Shown: positions 54,591 to 64,000 of the stretch, piece by piece | How positions within the stretch are numbered: position 1 is the stretch's first letter | Layout: each line of letters begins with the position of its first letter | Assembly (NCBI RefSeq): GCF_023091745.1 | Contig: NC_068930.1 | Coordinates: 13,786,262 to 13,850,261, forward strand | Length of the DNA stretch: 64,000 nucleotides | From: Budorcas taxicolor | Lineage: Eukaryota > Chordata > Mammalia > Artiodactyla > Bovidae | Reading direction: 5' to 3' | Position numbers and translations under genes: made by a program | Notes under the pieces: generated by a model | Databases searched by the model: none | Seen by the model: only the letters and a program-made list of their open reading frames with translations | Told to the model about the DNA's origin: nothing

Positions 54591-55785
54591 GAGGAATGCC
54601 AAGTTCCAGAGAGAACGGTGTGCATCTCGTGCTTGTTGAATATACATCTTCACAGCAATATGGTATTCCACTTATTAATTCTGTTTGCCACAGATGTCTT
54701 CATTATGTGTATTTAATTTTAGTGCTTAAGTAAACATACACTAACGGTATGTGAGAAATACTCCAGATATCCTTAAGCCAAAAGCAGAGACTGTGTAATG
54801 CTGTAGGAGAGCCTGCTGGGAACAAATCTAAATTTAAATTTAAATCAGTTTGGGGAAAATCTCTTCAGAGGCCATGAGTGTGTGTGTCTCCTTATTTGTG
54901 ATGAAGTGGAGAGTCGGAGAGGGAAGATACTAATCAATGAGGCCGTAATTTACAACAGCAGTTACAGTGATCCTATTTTTCGCACAGTAATTGCCACATG
55001 TTGACTGTACAGATGTCCGAACACATGGGAGCACTTCTCTTTTCGAAGACAAATGAAGATTTTCACTTTGTTTGGTAAACGTGTCAAGATTTATCACTTA
55101 GTCATGTGCCATACGTTAGGGTGTTTATAAAATTTGGCTTTCTGCACTCTGATTATGTCGTTTTATGATTTCAACAACATGGCAGTGATGAAATCAACAT
55201 TTTCTGGATTCAAATGTGTCTCAAGTCTTACAGTAGAGTGTGAACACTGTTTCAGAGGTTAGACACAGGAAAACAAGAAATCCTGTCTATGAACATGAAG
55301 GCCATATAAACACGCTAATGTTCTTGTCTTCTGTGTTCTGGAAAACAGAGACCAAGTTAAATAGCTTTGTCCAATAAGCTCAGATTAAGAGGCTCTAGCC
55401 AATTGGATATCCTAGATTTTTCTTGTAGAGTGAGACAAAATGCAACTTCAAATGCAACAGAATTGAACAGAATATTCAACTTCTTCTTGTGAGATGCACA
55501 AAAGATAGGTCCTGAGGAGACAGTGAACAATGGTTAAAAACAAGCTCAGAAACAGGAACAAATTGAAGGACAAGATAAATCTAAGACAAAAAAGGCATTT
55601 CAGAAACACACAAACCTTAATCCTCTTTTAATGTCAAACCAATGCTGATCCAGGTGGAACAGAATTCAAACTGTTTGAGATACCTCTTTCTGAGCCAGGA
55701 ACTCAACTTCCTCTGAGTTTCAATGGCTTCTCTGAAACACGTTCAATCCACAAAAGTGATGCTTTTGAAAAGAATTAAAATAACA
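54590..55785. other. repeat-poor block, candidate conserved regulatory DNA
   Basis: About 1.2 kb without a nameable transposon, containing an ATTTAAATTTAAAT palindrome (54832-54845) and, in 54940-55200, mixed sequence such as GGCCGTAATTTACAACAGC and CACAGTAATTGCCACATG typical of conserved non-coding elements. No exon evident. Inference only. Confidence 0.3.
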
Positions 55786-56710
55786 TAATTGGCTATAAAG
55801 ATATTGATTTATAGTTTAGGCTTAAAATTAGGAAAACTCAAAGTAGCCAGAGTAAGAGGCTTTCTGCTCTCTCAGCCACTCAAGAAAGATCAGGGTTCAT
55901 GGAAAAGAGAACATTCTGAAAATTACTTTGGATCTTGGTTATTTTCCTTATCGGCATTGTCCCAGAAACATTTAATTTCATAGAAATTGAATATAATTTT
56001 TTTTTAATTTATGGAAAGGAAGTAAAGTTTTATAGAATGGAGAAAAGGGTGCTGTTCTGTATTTCATAATAGTTTTCAATATGAATATCTTTTTCTTCAA
56101 CCACATGAAAAACCACAAAGGCAAAGGAATCCTTTTGATTTTTTTATATCTCTACATAATAGTGCTAGGCATACAATTGATGCTGTTTAATAATCTTTTA
56201 GTGGAATGAGTGTATCAACTTTTTAAAGCATTATAGGTGCATTATTTAATACAGTACCTAGAACAATGTCAAATGTAGTGTATTTTTTGATAGACTGAAT
56301 AGCTGAGCTGAGTCCAAGGAAAAGAGTCATGACACATCAGAAACCTTGGTAATGGATACACATGAGCCCTTAGGAGCAAGCCCCCAGAAACCTCTAGGCT
56401 CTCGTCCAAAGGCATTTTATTACTAAGACCAGCATTTTCTTTAGGTGGCAAAATGGGTAGCACCTGATGAATCCCCGGCTTTCACTGGGCCCGTTTCCAG
56501 AGTGGGCCAGTCCCTGACACTCAGTTTGCCTTAAGTAATCAGATAGAAAGTCTGCTGAGTGCTCAATGTGAATGACAAATAGAAAGCATTTACGGGAGCT
56601 GCAGAAAGCTTTGCGTCATCCTCTGGGAACTCATTCTTGAAGACCCAGATTTACCCTACTAGTGGCTCTCTTGCTCAGGTAACAATTATCCGTAAATTGC
56701 TACCCAATAG
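55786..56710. other. unique non-coding DNA, no gene seen
   Basis: AT-rich with a T-run near 56000; no repeat named. Confidence 0.35.
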
Positions 56711-56725
56711 CATGGGCACCTTGGT

Positions 56726-56946
56726 GCATGATGTGCTTAGTCACTCAGTCACGTCTGATTCTATGCAACCCCATGAACTGTAGCCTGCCAGGCTCCCCTG
56801 TCCACGGGACTTTCAGGCAAGAACACAGGAATGGGTTGCCATTTCCTTCTCCAGGGGATCTTCCTGACCCAGGGACTGAACCTCCATCGCCTGTCTCTTG
56901 CACTGGCAGGCAGGTTCTTTACCAGTGAGCCAACTGGGAAGCCCAG
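56726..56946 (-). mobile_element. Bov-tA SINE
   Basis: Reverse-sense Bov-tA: CTTAGTCACTCAGTCACGTC, CAACCCCATGAACTGTAGCC, CATTTCCTTCTCCAGGGGAT, TTTACCAGTGAGCCAACTGG. TSD GCACCTTGGT (56716-56725) / GTACCTTGGT (56947-56956), one mismatch. Confidence 0.92.
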
Positions 56947-57000
56947 GTACCTTGGTAACACTTTTGCAAAAGTTCAAAAGCATTCTAAGTTTATCCTTCA

Positions 57001-57200
57001 GTCAGTTAAGTTCAGTTGCCCAGTCGTGTCCGACTCTTTGCGACCCCATGAATCGCAGCACGCCAGGCCTCCCTGTCCATCACCAACTCCCGGAGTTCAC
57101 TCAGACTCACGTCCATTGAGTCGGTGATGCCATCCAGCCATCTCATCCTCTGTCGTCCCCTTTTCCTCCTGCCCCCAATCCCTCCTAGCATCAGAGTCTT
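57001..57200 (-). mobile_element. BovB LINE 3' fragment (outer)
   Basis: Reverse-sense BovB 3' end: GTTCAGTTGCCCAGTCGTGT, CTCTTTGCGACCCCATGAAT, CTCACGTCCATTGAGTCGGT, CTCATCCTCTGTCGTCCCCT up to CAGAGTCTTTTC, where another BovB tail begins. Confidence 0.9.
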
Positions 57201-57310
57201 TTCAGTTCAGTTCAGTGGCTCAGTCATGTCCAACTCTTTGCGACCCCATGAATCACAACACGCCAGGCCTCCCTGTCCATCACCAACTCCTGGAGTACAC
57301 TCAGACTTTA
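57201..57310 (-). mobile_element. short BovB LINE 3' fragment (inner or adjacent)
   Basis: A second reverse-sense BovB 3' end starts abruptly (AGTTCAGTTCAGTGGCTCAG) and is truncated after CACTCAGACT. The outer BovB does not resume clearly afterwards; AGTCTTTT on the left and AGACTTTA on the right are a weak possible TSD. Confidence 0.85.
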
Positions 57311-57314
57311 CTGG

Positions 57315-57610
57315 AAGGTAAATAAGTGGCTCTGGCCTTAGAAAACAGCATTTCCCGTTACCTTATAAAAGAAGTCAATTTAGAGAAATGGAATTCAAAC
57401 ACCGAACCAAAGGATAAAAACAAAGAAAAACTTGGTGTTGGTGTACTGTTTAATGCAACAAGGAGAGTATTTTAGAACAATTAACAATAATGGAGTATTC
57501 TTAAATGTTAGAAAAACATGCCATCATTATTAAAGAGAAATTTAATTTTCTTATATATGCACCCCCATGATGTCAAAGGAAATATCTTAAGGATGGAGTA
57601 AGTGGCAGGT
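57315..57610. other. unique non-coding DNA
   Basis: AT-rich, nothing recognised. Confidence 0.35.
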
Positions 57611-57623
57611 AGTAATTTCTAGG

Positions 57624-57901
57624 GGAGAAGGCAATGGCAACCGACTCCAACACTCTTGCCTAGAAAATCCCATGGGAGGAGGAGCCTGGTGGGCTGCAGT
57701 CCATGGGGTCGCGAAGAGTCCGATACGACTGAACATCTTCACTTTCACTTTTCACGTTCATGCTTTGGAGAAGGAAATGGCAACCCACTCCAGTGTTCTT
57801 GCCTGGAGAATCCCAGGGACGGGGGAGCCTGGTGGGCTGCCGTCTATGGGGTCGCACAGAGTCAGACATGACTGAAGCAACTTAGCAGCAGCAGCAGCAG
57901 C
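57624..57901 (+). mobile_element. Bov-A2 dimeric SINE
   Basis: Two Bov-A monomers: the first from GGAGAAGGCAATGGCAACCG to CACTTTCACTTTTC, the second from TTGGAGAAGGAAATGGCAAC to GACTGAAGCAACTTAG, joined by a TTCATGC linker and ending in (CAG)5-6. The direct repeat AGTAATTTCTAGG is perfect at 57611-57623 and 57902-57914. All frames here are SINE readings. Confidence 0.96.
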
Positions 57902-57915
57902 AGTAATTTCTAGGA

Positions 57916-58430
57916 AAAGCATCCCAAAAGAAAGCACAAGCAATTTCACTAAAAGACATTTAAAATAGTATACAGTAGAAATGGCTGGAACTAAAATGAA
58001 AAGGCAGTTAAAACTGTATTCATTTTGTTTGCCCCCAGCCTACATCTATTCTCTATATAGAGTATTTTTTCAAAAATTGAATATACAAATACTCAACAGA
58101 TGGGTGCAGGCCGCCTTGAGGAGGACTTAAAGAAAACACATGCCTTCCTTTTATGTGGTTCTTCCACAGTTTCTGGGTGCCTCAGATGATAATGGGGCAT
58201 TCTTGTTTGGGAGATATAAATTCTCTTGTCCTAAAGTAGATGCAGGAGTTTTTTGTAGATTACTACCGTTGCAGAACCTAGGGAGGATGTTGAGACACCG
58301 TGATGTTGGAGGAAAAAAAAAACCAATAATTTATTCTGTTGGATTTGCCTAATCGGAGGCATTCTTTACAAAAGTTTTATGGGAGAATGGAGTGGTGGAG
58401 ATGAAGATTTAAATATTCCTATGAATAGAT
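57916..58430. other. unique non-coding DNA, no gene seen
   Basis: Nothing recognised; an A-run lies at 58312-58322. Confidence 0.35.
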
Positions 58431-58442
58431 ATAAGAATAATA

Positions 58443-58609
58443 CTGATGCTCTGTGACAACCTAGATGGAGTTGGGGGGTGGGAGGAATGTTCAGGAGGGA
58501 GGGGACATGTGTACATTTAAGGCTGATTCACGTTGTTGTACGGCGGAAACCAACACAATATTGTAAAGCAATTATCCTCCAATTAAAAATAAATTAAAGC
58601 AATTTTAAA
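58443..58609 (+). mobile_element. L1 (bovine type) 3' tail
   Basis: TGCTCTGTGACAACCTAGAT, GGGGGTGGGAGGAATGTTCA, GGCTGATTCACGTTGTTGTA, CAATATTGTAAAGCAATTAT, CCTCCAATTAAAAATAAATT. The direct repeat AAGAATAATA at 58433-58442 and 58610-58619 fits a TSD. Confidence 0.85.
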
Positions 58610-58619
58610 AAGAATAATA

Positions 58620-58992
58620 AATATTTCTTAGACGAATATCAAATGCTATTGCTTATACATGAAATTTAAAAAAAAGACACAAATGAAATTTTTTACAAAA
58701 CAGAAATAAACCCACAGACACAGAAAATAAACTTATAGTTACCAAAGTGGAAAGGGAGAGGAGGGATAAATTAGGAGTTTGGGATTAATGGATATAGACA
58801 CTACTAAACTGTACATAAAATAGATAACCAACAAAGACATAATATATAGCATAGGGAACTCTACTCAATATCTTGTAATAATCCATAGTAGAGAAGAATC
58901 TGAAAAAGAATCTGTGATATATAACTGAGTCACTTGGCTGTATACATGAAGCAAACACAACATTGTAAATCAACTATGCTTCAATTTAGAAA
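58620..58992 (+). mobile_element. old cetartiodactyl L1 3' end
   Basis: GAATATCAAATGCTATTGCT, TTTACAAAACAGAAATAAAC, AAACTTATAGTTACCAAAGT, GGGATAAATTAGGAGTTTGG, GATAACCAACAAAGACATAA, CAATATCTTGTAATAATCC, ACATTGTAAATCAACTATGC. Same family as the copy at 10563, here with more of the 5' side retained. Confidence 0.82.
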
Positions 58993-59256
58993 AAAGAATA
59001 ACATCTTTTTGTGAATGCAATAGACAGCATAAACAAATGAATACATACACTGTTAAACAACAACAAGCAATGAAAACTCACTGCAGTTCTAACCTTGTCC
59101 TTCTCTGTACTAGGAGTTTTTCCTCTTAGTGTCTCTCATATCAATTAAAGAGATTCATATGGATCTTATTATTAAAATGTTTCATAAGTTGTTATACGTA
59201 AGTCTTACCAACTGAGAGCTTCGATTTTTATACCTCAATATATGCCTGGTTTTCAA

Positions 59257-59464
59257 GCTTCCCAGGTGGCTCAGTGGTAAAGAATCCATCTGCCAAGCAG
59301 GAAACATGAGTTTGATTCCTGGGTCAGGAAGATCCCCTGGAGAAGGGAATAGCAACCCACTCCAGTATTTTAGCCTGGGAAATCCCATGGACAGAGAAGC
59401 CTGGCGGGCTAGAGTCCGTGGAGTCCCAAAGAGTTGGACAGGACTGAGTGACTAAGCAGCAACA
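59257..59464 (+). mobile_element. Bov-tA SINE
   Basis: AAGCTTCCCAGGTGGCTCAG, TTGATTCCTGGGTCAGGAAG, CTCCAGTATTTTAGCCTGGG, GAGTTGGACAGGACTGAGTG, ACTAAGCAGCAACAGG. No clear TSD. Confidence 0.9.
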
Positions 59465-59469
59465 GGATG

Positions 59470-60420
59470 TGATTCTCACACTGGGACTGTGCTACAACGA
59501 GCCCCTTGCGTTACATTTTTTGCACAATTTGTCTTTTGGTTTCTTAAACTCAGAATAGCCATATAAAATCTCTATGGAAGCCATAAAGATGTCCCTTTGG
59601 AGAAGTTACACCTTTGTGCCTACATTTCAGGGTGGAGTGTGAACTGTGTATTCTTTTATCAGACAAAGAATTTTTTAAAAAGTCCATGAACTATCCTAAC
59701 ACAAAAACCTGACCTCTTTGGCCTCTGGGGCCTGAGGCCTAGACAATCATCCAAGCCTGGTTTTTCCTGAGAATTGCTGCAAGGTAAATCTGAGAGAGGA
59801 CAAATTTACACCTTTTGGAAGCAAAGTCTGAGGTCTGAGGATCTATCGGTTCCAGCTGTGCAAAGAGCAGGGTCCAGACCTCATTCTCAAGGTAGATGAA
59901 TAAAGGAAAAGAAATCAACCATCTAGATCTTAATTCTTTAAAATTTAAAAGCTAATTTTGTGTCTTTTAGTCAATTTCCTGAACAGGAAGGAAGAATTTA
60001 TTAACTGCCTTCTAGTACTAAATGGAGTACTAATGGGTAAGTACAACAATTCAACAGGTGCCAAGGAGATCTATGGAGGCATTATATCAATTTTCATCAT
60101 AATGTCCTACAGATGCATTTGTAGACTGATAGTTCTGCTTCTCTCTAACTCTCCCCACTCCAGGTTAATTTATTTTGAGAACCTTATCTCCCAAATAATA
60201 AAAAAGCTGCTATATCATTCTAGAGAACAGAATGCTATAGGATCTTACTTATGAATTCCTCCTACGGAAATGCTTTTGCACAATTTAAGTAACAGGAAGT
60301 AGGTGAGGACAATTGTTCAACATTTAAAAAAGAGAAAATTAGTAGTGACCAATGCAGTTGAGGATATGAATCAGGCTTAGGGAGAAACTCCTTGACCCAG
60401 AAGCCAAGATTTTAATGCTA
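59470..60420. other. unique non-coding DNA, no gene seen
   Basis: No repeat named. The 98-codon frame 59958-60254 has no motif. Confidence 0.4.
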
Positions 60421-60434
60421 CACCAGGAGCATTT

Positions 60435-60688
60435 TGGAGAAGGCAATGGCACCCCACTTCAGTACTCTTCCTGGAAAATCCCATGGATGGAGGAGCCTGG
60501 TAGGCTGTAGTCCATGGTGTCGCTAAGAGTTGGACATGACTGAGTGACTTCACTTTCACTTTTCATTTTCATGCTTTGGAGAAGGAAATGGCAACCCACT
60601 CCAGTGTTCTTGCCTGGGTCGGGGGAGCCTGGTGGGCTGTTATCTATAGGGTTGCACAGAGTTGGACATGACTAAATCGACTTAGCAG
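60435..60688 (+). mobile_element. Bov-A2 dimeric SINE with internal deletion
   Basis: First monomer GGAGAAGGCAATGGCACCCC to CACTTTCATTTTC region, second monomer from TTGGAGAAGGAAATGGCAAC. In the second monomer about 14 bases are missing (CTTGCCTGGGTCGGGGGAGC). Ends CGACTTAGCAG without the CAG expansion. TSD CAGGAGCATTT, perfect at 60424-60434 and 60689-60699. Confidence 0.95.
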
Positions 60689-60878
60689 CAGGAGCATTTA
60701 TATAAAACACACAATGAAATCTTAAAAGAAACCACTCTCTACAGTAAAAACACTGTTTTACAGACTGCATTCTATTTGTTCTTCAGCTATTTTGGTAGAA
60801 ATTGAATTGGATTCAGGTGTCAATAGAAACCAAATACATAAAGCCACAAGTTTCACAGAAGTTGATGAAAACATAACC

Positions 60879-60894
60879 AAAAAAAAAAAAAAAA
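60879..60894. repeat. A-run
   Basis: Sixteen A residues immediately left of the reverse-sense Bov-tA; not the tail of that SINE, which lies in the other sense. Confidence 0.9.
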
Positions 60895-60896
60895 GC

Positions 60897-61090
60897 TTGC
60901 ATACTCAGTTGTATCTGACTCTTCCCAACCCCATGGACTGTAGCCTGCCAGTATCCTCTGTCCATGGAATTCTCCAGGCAAGAGTACTAGAGTAGCCATT
61001 CCCTTTCCAGAGGATCTTGTCAACGCAGAGAGCGAACTCTGATCTCCTGAACTGCAGGCAGATTCTTTGATCTGAGCCTCCAGGGAAGCG
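60897..61090 (-). mobile_element. Bov-tA SINE, diverged
   Basis: Reverse-sense Bov-tA: TGCATACTCAGTTGTATCTG, CCAACCCCATGGACTGTAGC, GAATTCTCCAGGCAAGAGTA, CAGGCAGATTCTTTGATCTG, CTCCAGGGAAGC. A few bases are lost near 60998. Confidence 0.88.
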
Positions 61091-61094
61091 CTAC

Positions 61095-61960
61095 CTTGAA
61101 AGCCTTGATGAAAACAGGAAGGCCAACAATTAGAGCCATGCTCAGTAACCTTGTTCTCTTACCTGGATCAAATGCCACTGAGAAGAACAAAAGAGAAATT
61201 TCTTCCAGAATAATTTTTTTAAAAACCATACAGCAGGGCCATTTTTTATTTCTGTAGAAGGTGTGGTTTCACAGCGCCCCCCCCCCCAACCCTCTATCCC
61301 AGTATCAGTCACTTCCCTGTATAAACCATATAACCTCACTCTCTCCTTCCTAATGGAAAGAAAGATGACCCCAGATAGAATCACTAGGGCTTTGAGTAAT
61401 CCTGTTTTCTTAGTGACTTAGGATGGGAGGAAGTGAATATCTTTCATCTTTTTTGGTTGTTCTCCCCAAATTTCTTTGAATATTATGATTTGCCTCAACT
61501 TCCCCTTTGGAACAGTTAACTTTTTTTTTGTTTGTTTAATTTTAATAAAAGAAAAATAGTACTGGTGGAAACTTCATCATTGGATAAAACAGGAATCTTA
61601 GGCACAGGCAGAGTAAAGCCTGGAGGGAGAGAGGGCCATGGGATTTTAAATTATGGAAACATTAGGAATGTGAAAAATAAGTAAAGGTCTATCTGGATCA
61701 ATGGTCACACCTTCTCTACCAGGTCACCATGTGGAGACAGAAATTCATGATGTGGGGAGGACAGACGCATGGAAGGGTTTTCGGTAGTACTGTACATCCC
61801 CAAGACTGGAAGGGTCTTTACATTTGTTTCCTCCAACAAGCATCTTGTGTGATCACAGACACTGAAGATGGATAGCACTTAAAAACATTTTTCATGGCTA
61901 CACACACCAGAAATGACACACAATTTTGTCAGGACTCATTTAGATAGAATGCAATGATCT
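61095..61960. other. unique non-coding DNA, no gene seen
   Basis: Holds a run of 11 C residues at 61277-61287. No repeat named. Confidence 0.4.
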
Positions 61961-61964
61961 CATG

Positions 61965-62128
61965 AAAGTGAAAAGCATTAGCTGCTCAGTCTTGTTTGAC
62001 TCTTTGTGATTCCATGGACTTGATCCCACCAGGCTCCTCTGTCCATGGATTTTTCCAGGCAAGAATACTGGAGTGGGTTGCCATTCCCTTCTCCAAGGAA
62101 TGTCCCTGACCCAAGGATTGAACCCCAT
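61965..62128 (-). mobile_element. Bov-tA SINE, 5'-truncated
   Basis: Reverse-sense Bov-tA: GTGAAAAGCATTAGCTGCTC, GTTTGACTCTTTGTGATTCC, CTCCTCTGTCCATGGATTTT, CATTCCCTTCTCCAAGGAAT, ending GATTGAACCCC. The tRNA head is absent. Confidence 0.88.
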
Positions 62129-62315
62129 TCATTGCTTTTCTCAAATACATTATCCAGGGACCTTTAATGATCTTATGTTTGGAGACATGACTATTTAAGC
62201 ATATGGCTCTAACTACTGTGAGAAAATTTGTTCTTGTTTTAAAGTATGCTAAACCAAAATTCTAGAACTCAAGGTTCTGGAATTAAAATCAATATTGTAC
62301 TAAAGCTATGGAATG

Positions 62316-62552
62316 TGCTTTGGCCACCTCGTGTGAAGAGCTGACTCATTGGAAAAGACTGACACTGGAAGGGATTGGGGGCAGGAGGAGAAGGGGACGA
62401 CAGAGGATGAGATGGCTGGATGGCATCACCAACTCAATGGATGTGAGTCTGAGTGAACTCTGGGAGTTGGTGATGGACAGGGAGGCCTGGTGTGCTGCGA
62501 TTCATGGGGTCGCAAAGAGTCAGATACGACTGAGCGACTGAACTGAACTGAA
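62316..62552 (+). mobile_element. BovB LINE 3' end, short
   Basis: TGCTTTGGCCACCTCGTGTG, GGGATTGGGGGCAGGAGGAG, GATGGCATCACCAACTCAAT, GACAGGGAGGCCTGGTGTGC and the (CTGAA)n tail. The direct repeat CTATGGAATG is perfect at 62306-62315 and 62553-62562. Confidence 0.95.
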
Positions 62553-62564
62553 CTATGGAATGCT

Positions 62565-64000
62565 AATCTAAATTATAAATGAATTGTTGCCTTATTGATT
62601 AAAGCTGTACTTTTTCAAAGGAATATTTTACCTGTGATATCCACCATAGGCATACTTTTAGTGTAAATTTGTAAAGTAATATTTAAATAGGTTCATTAAA
62701 ACCATGTATAACATCAGAATAATTATTGTGGATTGTTCAACCACAGTGAAAAGCTAAGTTCCAAACACTAAAAAGTAAAAAACCAAACCAAACAAAATAT
62801 ACCACAAAACAAGCATGCACATACACACACAAATGTTGTTAGTCTTTAGTTAGAAAACTTTAAATTTTTTTTTCAAATTTCTAACTAACCAAAGTGAAGC
62901 AAGCAAGTTTACAATGGTAATAAATTCTACCAAGTGGGGGAATTTGAGAAGTAATAGAAGTAGAGTATAAATTACATGCAAGCACACAGACATTGCCACA
63001 CAGATGTAAATAATCTTGCTTCAAATGGACCATAAAGTTTAAATTACTTTCCATACCAGCAATATGAGGCCAGGAAAAAACAACAACAACAACAAAAGCC
63101 CCCAGCTAACCTTGGTTAGAATAATACTGTGACCCTCTAAAGAAAAACACAAAAGAAGGATAGCTGATAATTTAAGTGTTGTCCTGGGTTTTCATAAAAA
63201 TGTCACTTCCACCATTAAGAGTATCATTTGCTTCTATTCTCCCAGAGCTTGGAAACAAGTAAGAGTTGACTCTTGGCCATTAGCATGCATGTGTCTCAAA
63301 TTGTTATACATAGGATATAAAATTGTTATAAGACTTTTACAGCAAGGACATTAAAATATCAGTGTGTAGCACCCATTTTTTTGAATTTTGATCAAAAGAT
63401 GTGGTCAAAAATTTTCGCACCTATTGGATGTATGTATGTACTTCCACAGTACTTCGCACAGTATGTATGTACTTCCATAAAAGAGTAAACAATTATATTA
63501 AAATATGATTAAAATAATTTTTTTTAGTTACAAAGGCAATATACAACCATATGAGGATAATAGGAAACATGAAACTAAAAGGAAGAAAAGGAGAGAAAAC
63601 CATTCAACATATAACTTTGTTTCTCATATCAATTTGCATGAGGGAGATTATCTCCTTATATACACACATACTCAAAAACTATGTAACCATGTTGTTCATA
63701 TTATTTTGCAACTAGGTTTATAAATTCACATTATAACATGAATAACTTTTATACTATTTAAGATACTTTTTCCATAGCATTTTTTATGTTTGGAAATATT
63801 CAGTATATATTCTATATTGTCTTCAAATAATCTAATGTTTCTATAAATCAAATTGTTTTCAAACTTCAGTTACTATATATATTATTGCAATTACTTGAAC
63901 TTATGTTTTAAGGAACATCCCTAATTTTTTCCTATAGTGTAACTTCCCCAAGTAGAATTTCTAGATTCAAGAATGTTGTTCTCTAGAGGGTTTGTATTTC
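62565..64000. other. AT-rich non-coding DNA, no gene seen
   Basis: No repeat could be named. Includes an (AAC)n tract at 63079-63095 and a direct repeat of GTATGTATGTACTTCCA at 63430-63446 and 63461-63477. The final 500 bp is strongly AT-rich and may be an old L1 piece. Confidence 0.35.

Noticed and set aside
8182..61090. tRNA-like sequences with A and B box resemblance
   Set aside because: They are the heads of Bov-tA and CHR SINEs, not tRNA genes.
1..64000. Regular spacing of related repeats that might look like a CRISPR array
   Set aside because: The repeats are BovB and Bov-tA copies of variable length and orientation in a mammalian genome; no short direct-repeat/spacer pattern exists.

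Overview
The window reads as a non-coding stretch (intergenic or deep intronic) of a ruminant genome, most likely a bovid. The evidence is the repeat content: many BovB (RTE-type) LINE 3' fragments ending in the (CTGAA)n-like tail, tRNA-derived Bov-tA SINEs, two dimeric Bov-A2 SINEs with a CAG tail, cetartiodactyl CHR SINEs, and L1 copies of the bovine type. BovB, Bov-tA and Bov-A2 together are diagnostic of ruminants. I cannot name the species or chromosome. No cellular protein-coding gene, exon chain, tRNA, rRNA, CRISPR array or bacterial feature can be supported. Essentially every open frame over about 100 codons that looks like a protein is a LINE ORF2 fragment or its antisense shadow.

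Layout. 1-5.8 kb: mostly unique DNA with a short L1 tail, one BovB and one Bov-tA. 5.9-10.8 kb: an 884-bp L1 tail with exact target-site duplications (TSDs), SINEs, microsatellites, MIRs and an old L1 end. 10.9-14.9 kb: long repeat-poor stretch, including a small CpG-richer patch at 12.96-13.16 kb. 14.9-18.7 kb: dense BovB/SINE cluster with nested insertions. 18.7-20.7 kb: repeat-poor, enhancer-like sequence. 20.7-25.9 kb: an MLT1-type MaLR LTR, old L1/L2 pieces, BovB and SINEs. 26.6-27.1 kb: an unusually readable fragment of a CR1/L3-type LINE. 28.2-34.8 kb: BovB, an old L1, a 2.77-kb 5'-truncated L1 with reverse-transcriptase remnants, then an endogenous-retrovirus LTR followed by a tRNA-His-like primer binding site. 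35-43 kb: repeat-poor except for two Bov-tA copies at one target site and a long (TC)n tract. 43-50.6 kb: BovB, SINEs, and a nested nest at 48.4-50.2 kb (SINE, BovB inside it, two further BovBs inside that). 50.6-64 kb: MIRs, an inverted-repeat element, SINEs, old L1 ends and AT-rich unique DNA.

The mobile elements relate to one another. Bov-tA and Bov-A2 share their 3' part with BovB and are thought to be moved by BovB enzymes. The CHR family is the older cetartiodactyl SINE. I located matching TSDs by eye for about twenty insertions, so most boundaries of young elements are good to a few bases; ancient element (L1M, L2, MIR, MaLR, CR1/L3) boundaries are approximate. Names of repeat families come from memory of their consensus, not from a search. 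The best candidates for host function are the repeat-poor blocks (12.6-13.9, 18.9-20.05, 36.0-37.2, 38.4-39.7 and 54.6-55.8 kb) and the CR1/L3 fragment, all of which need comparative alignment to test.
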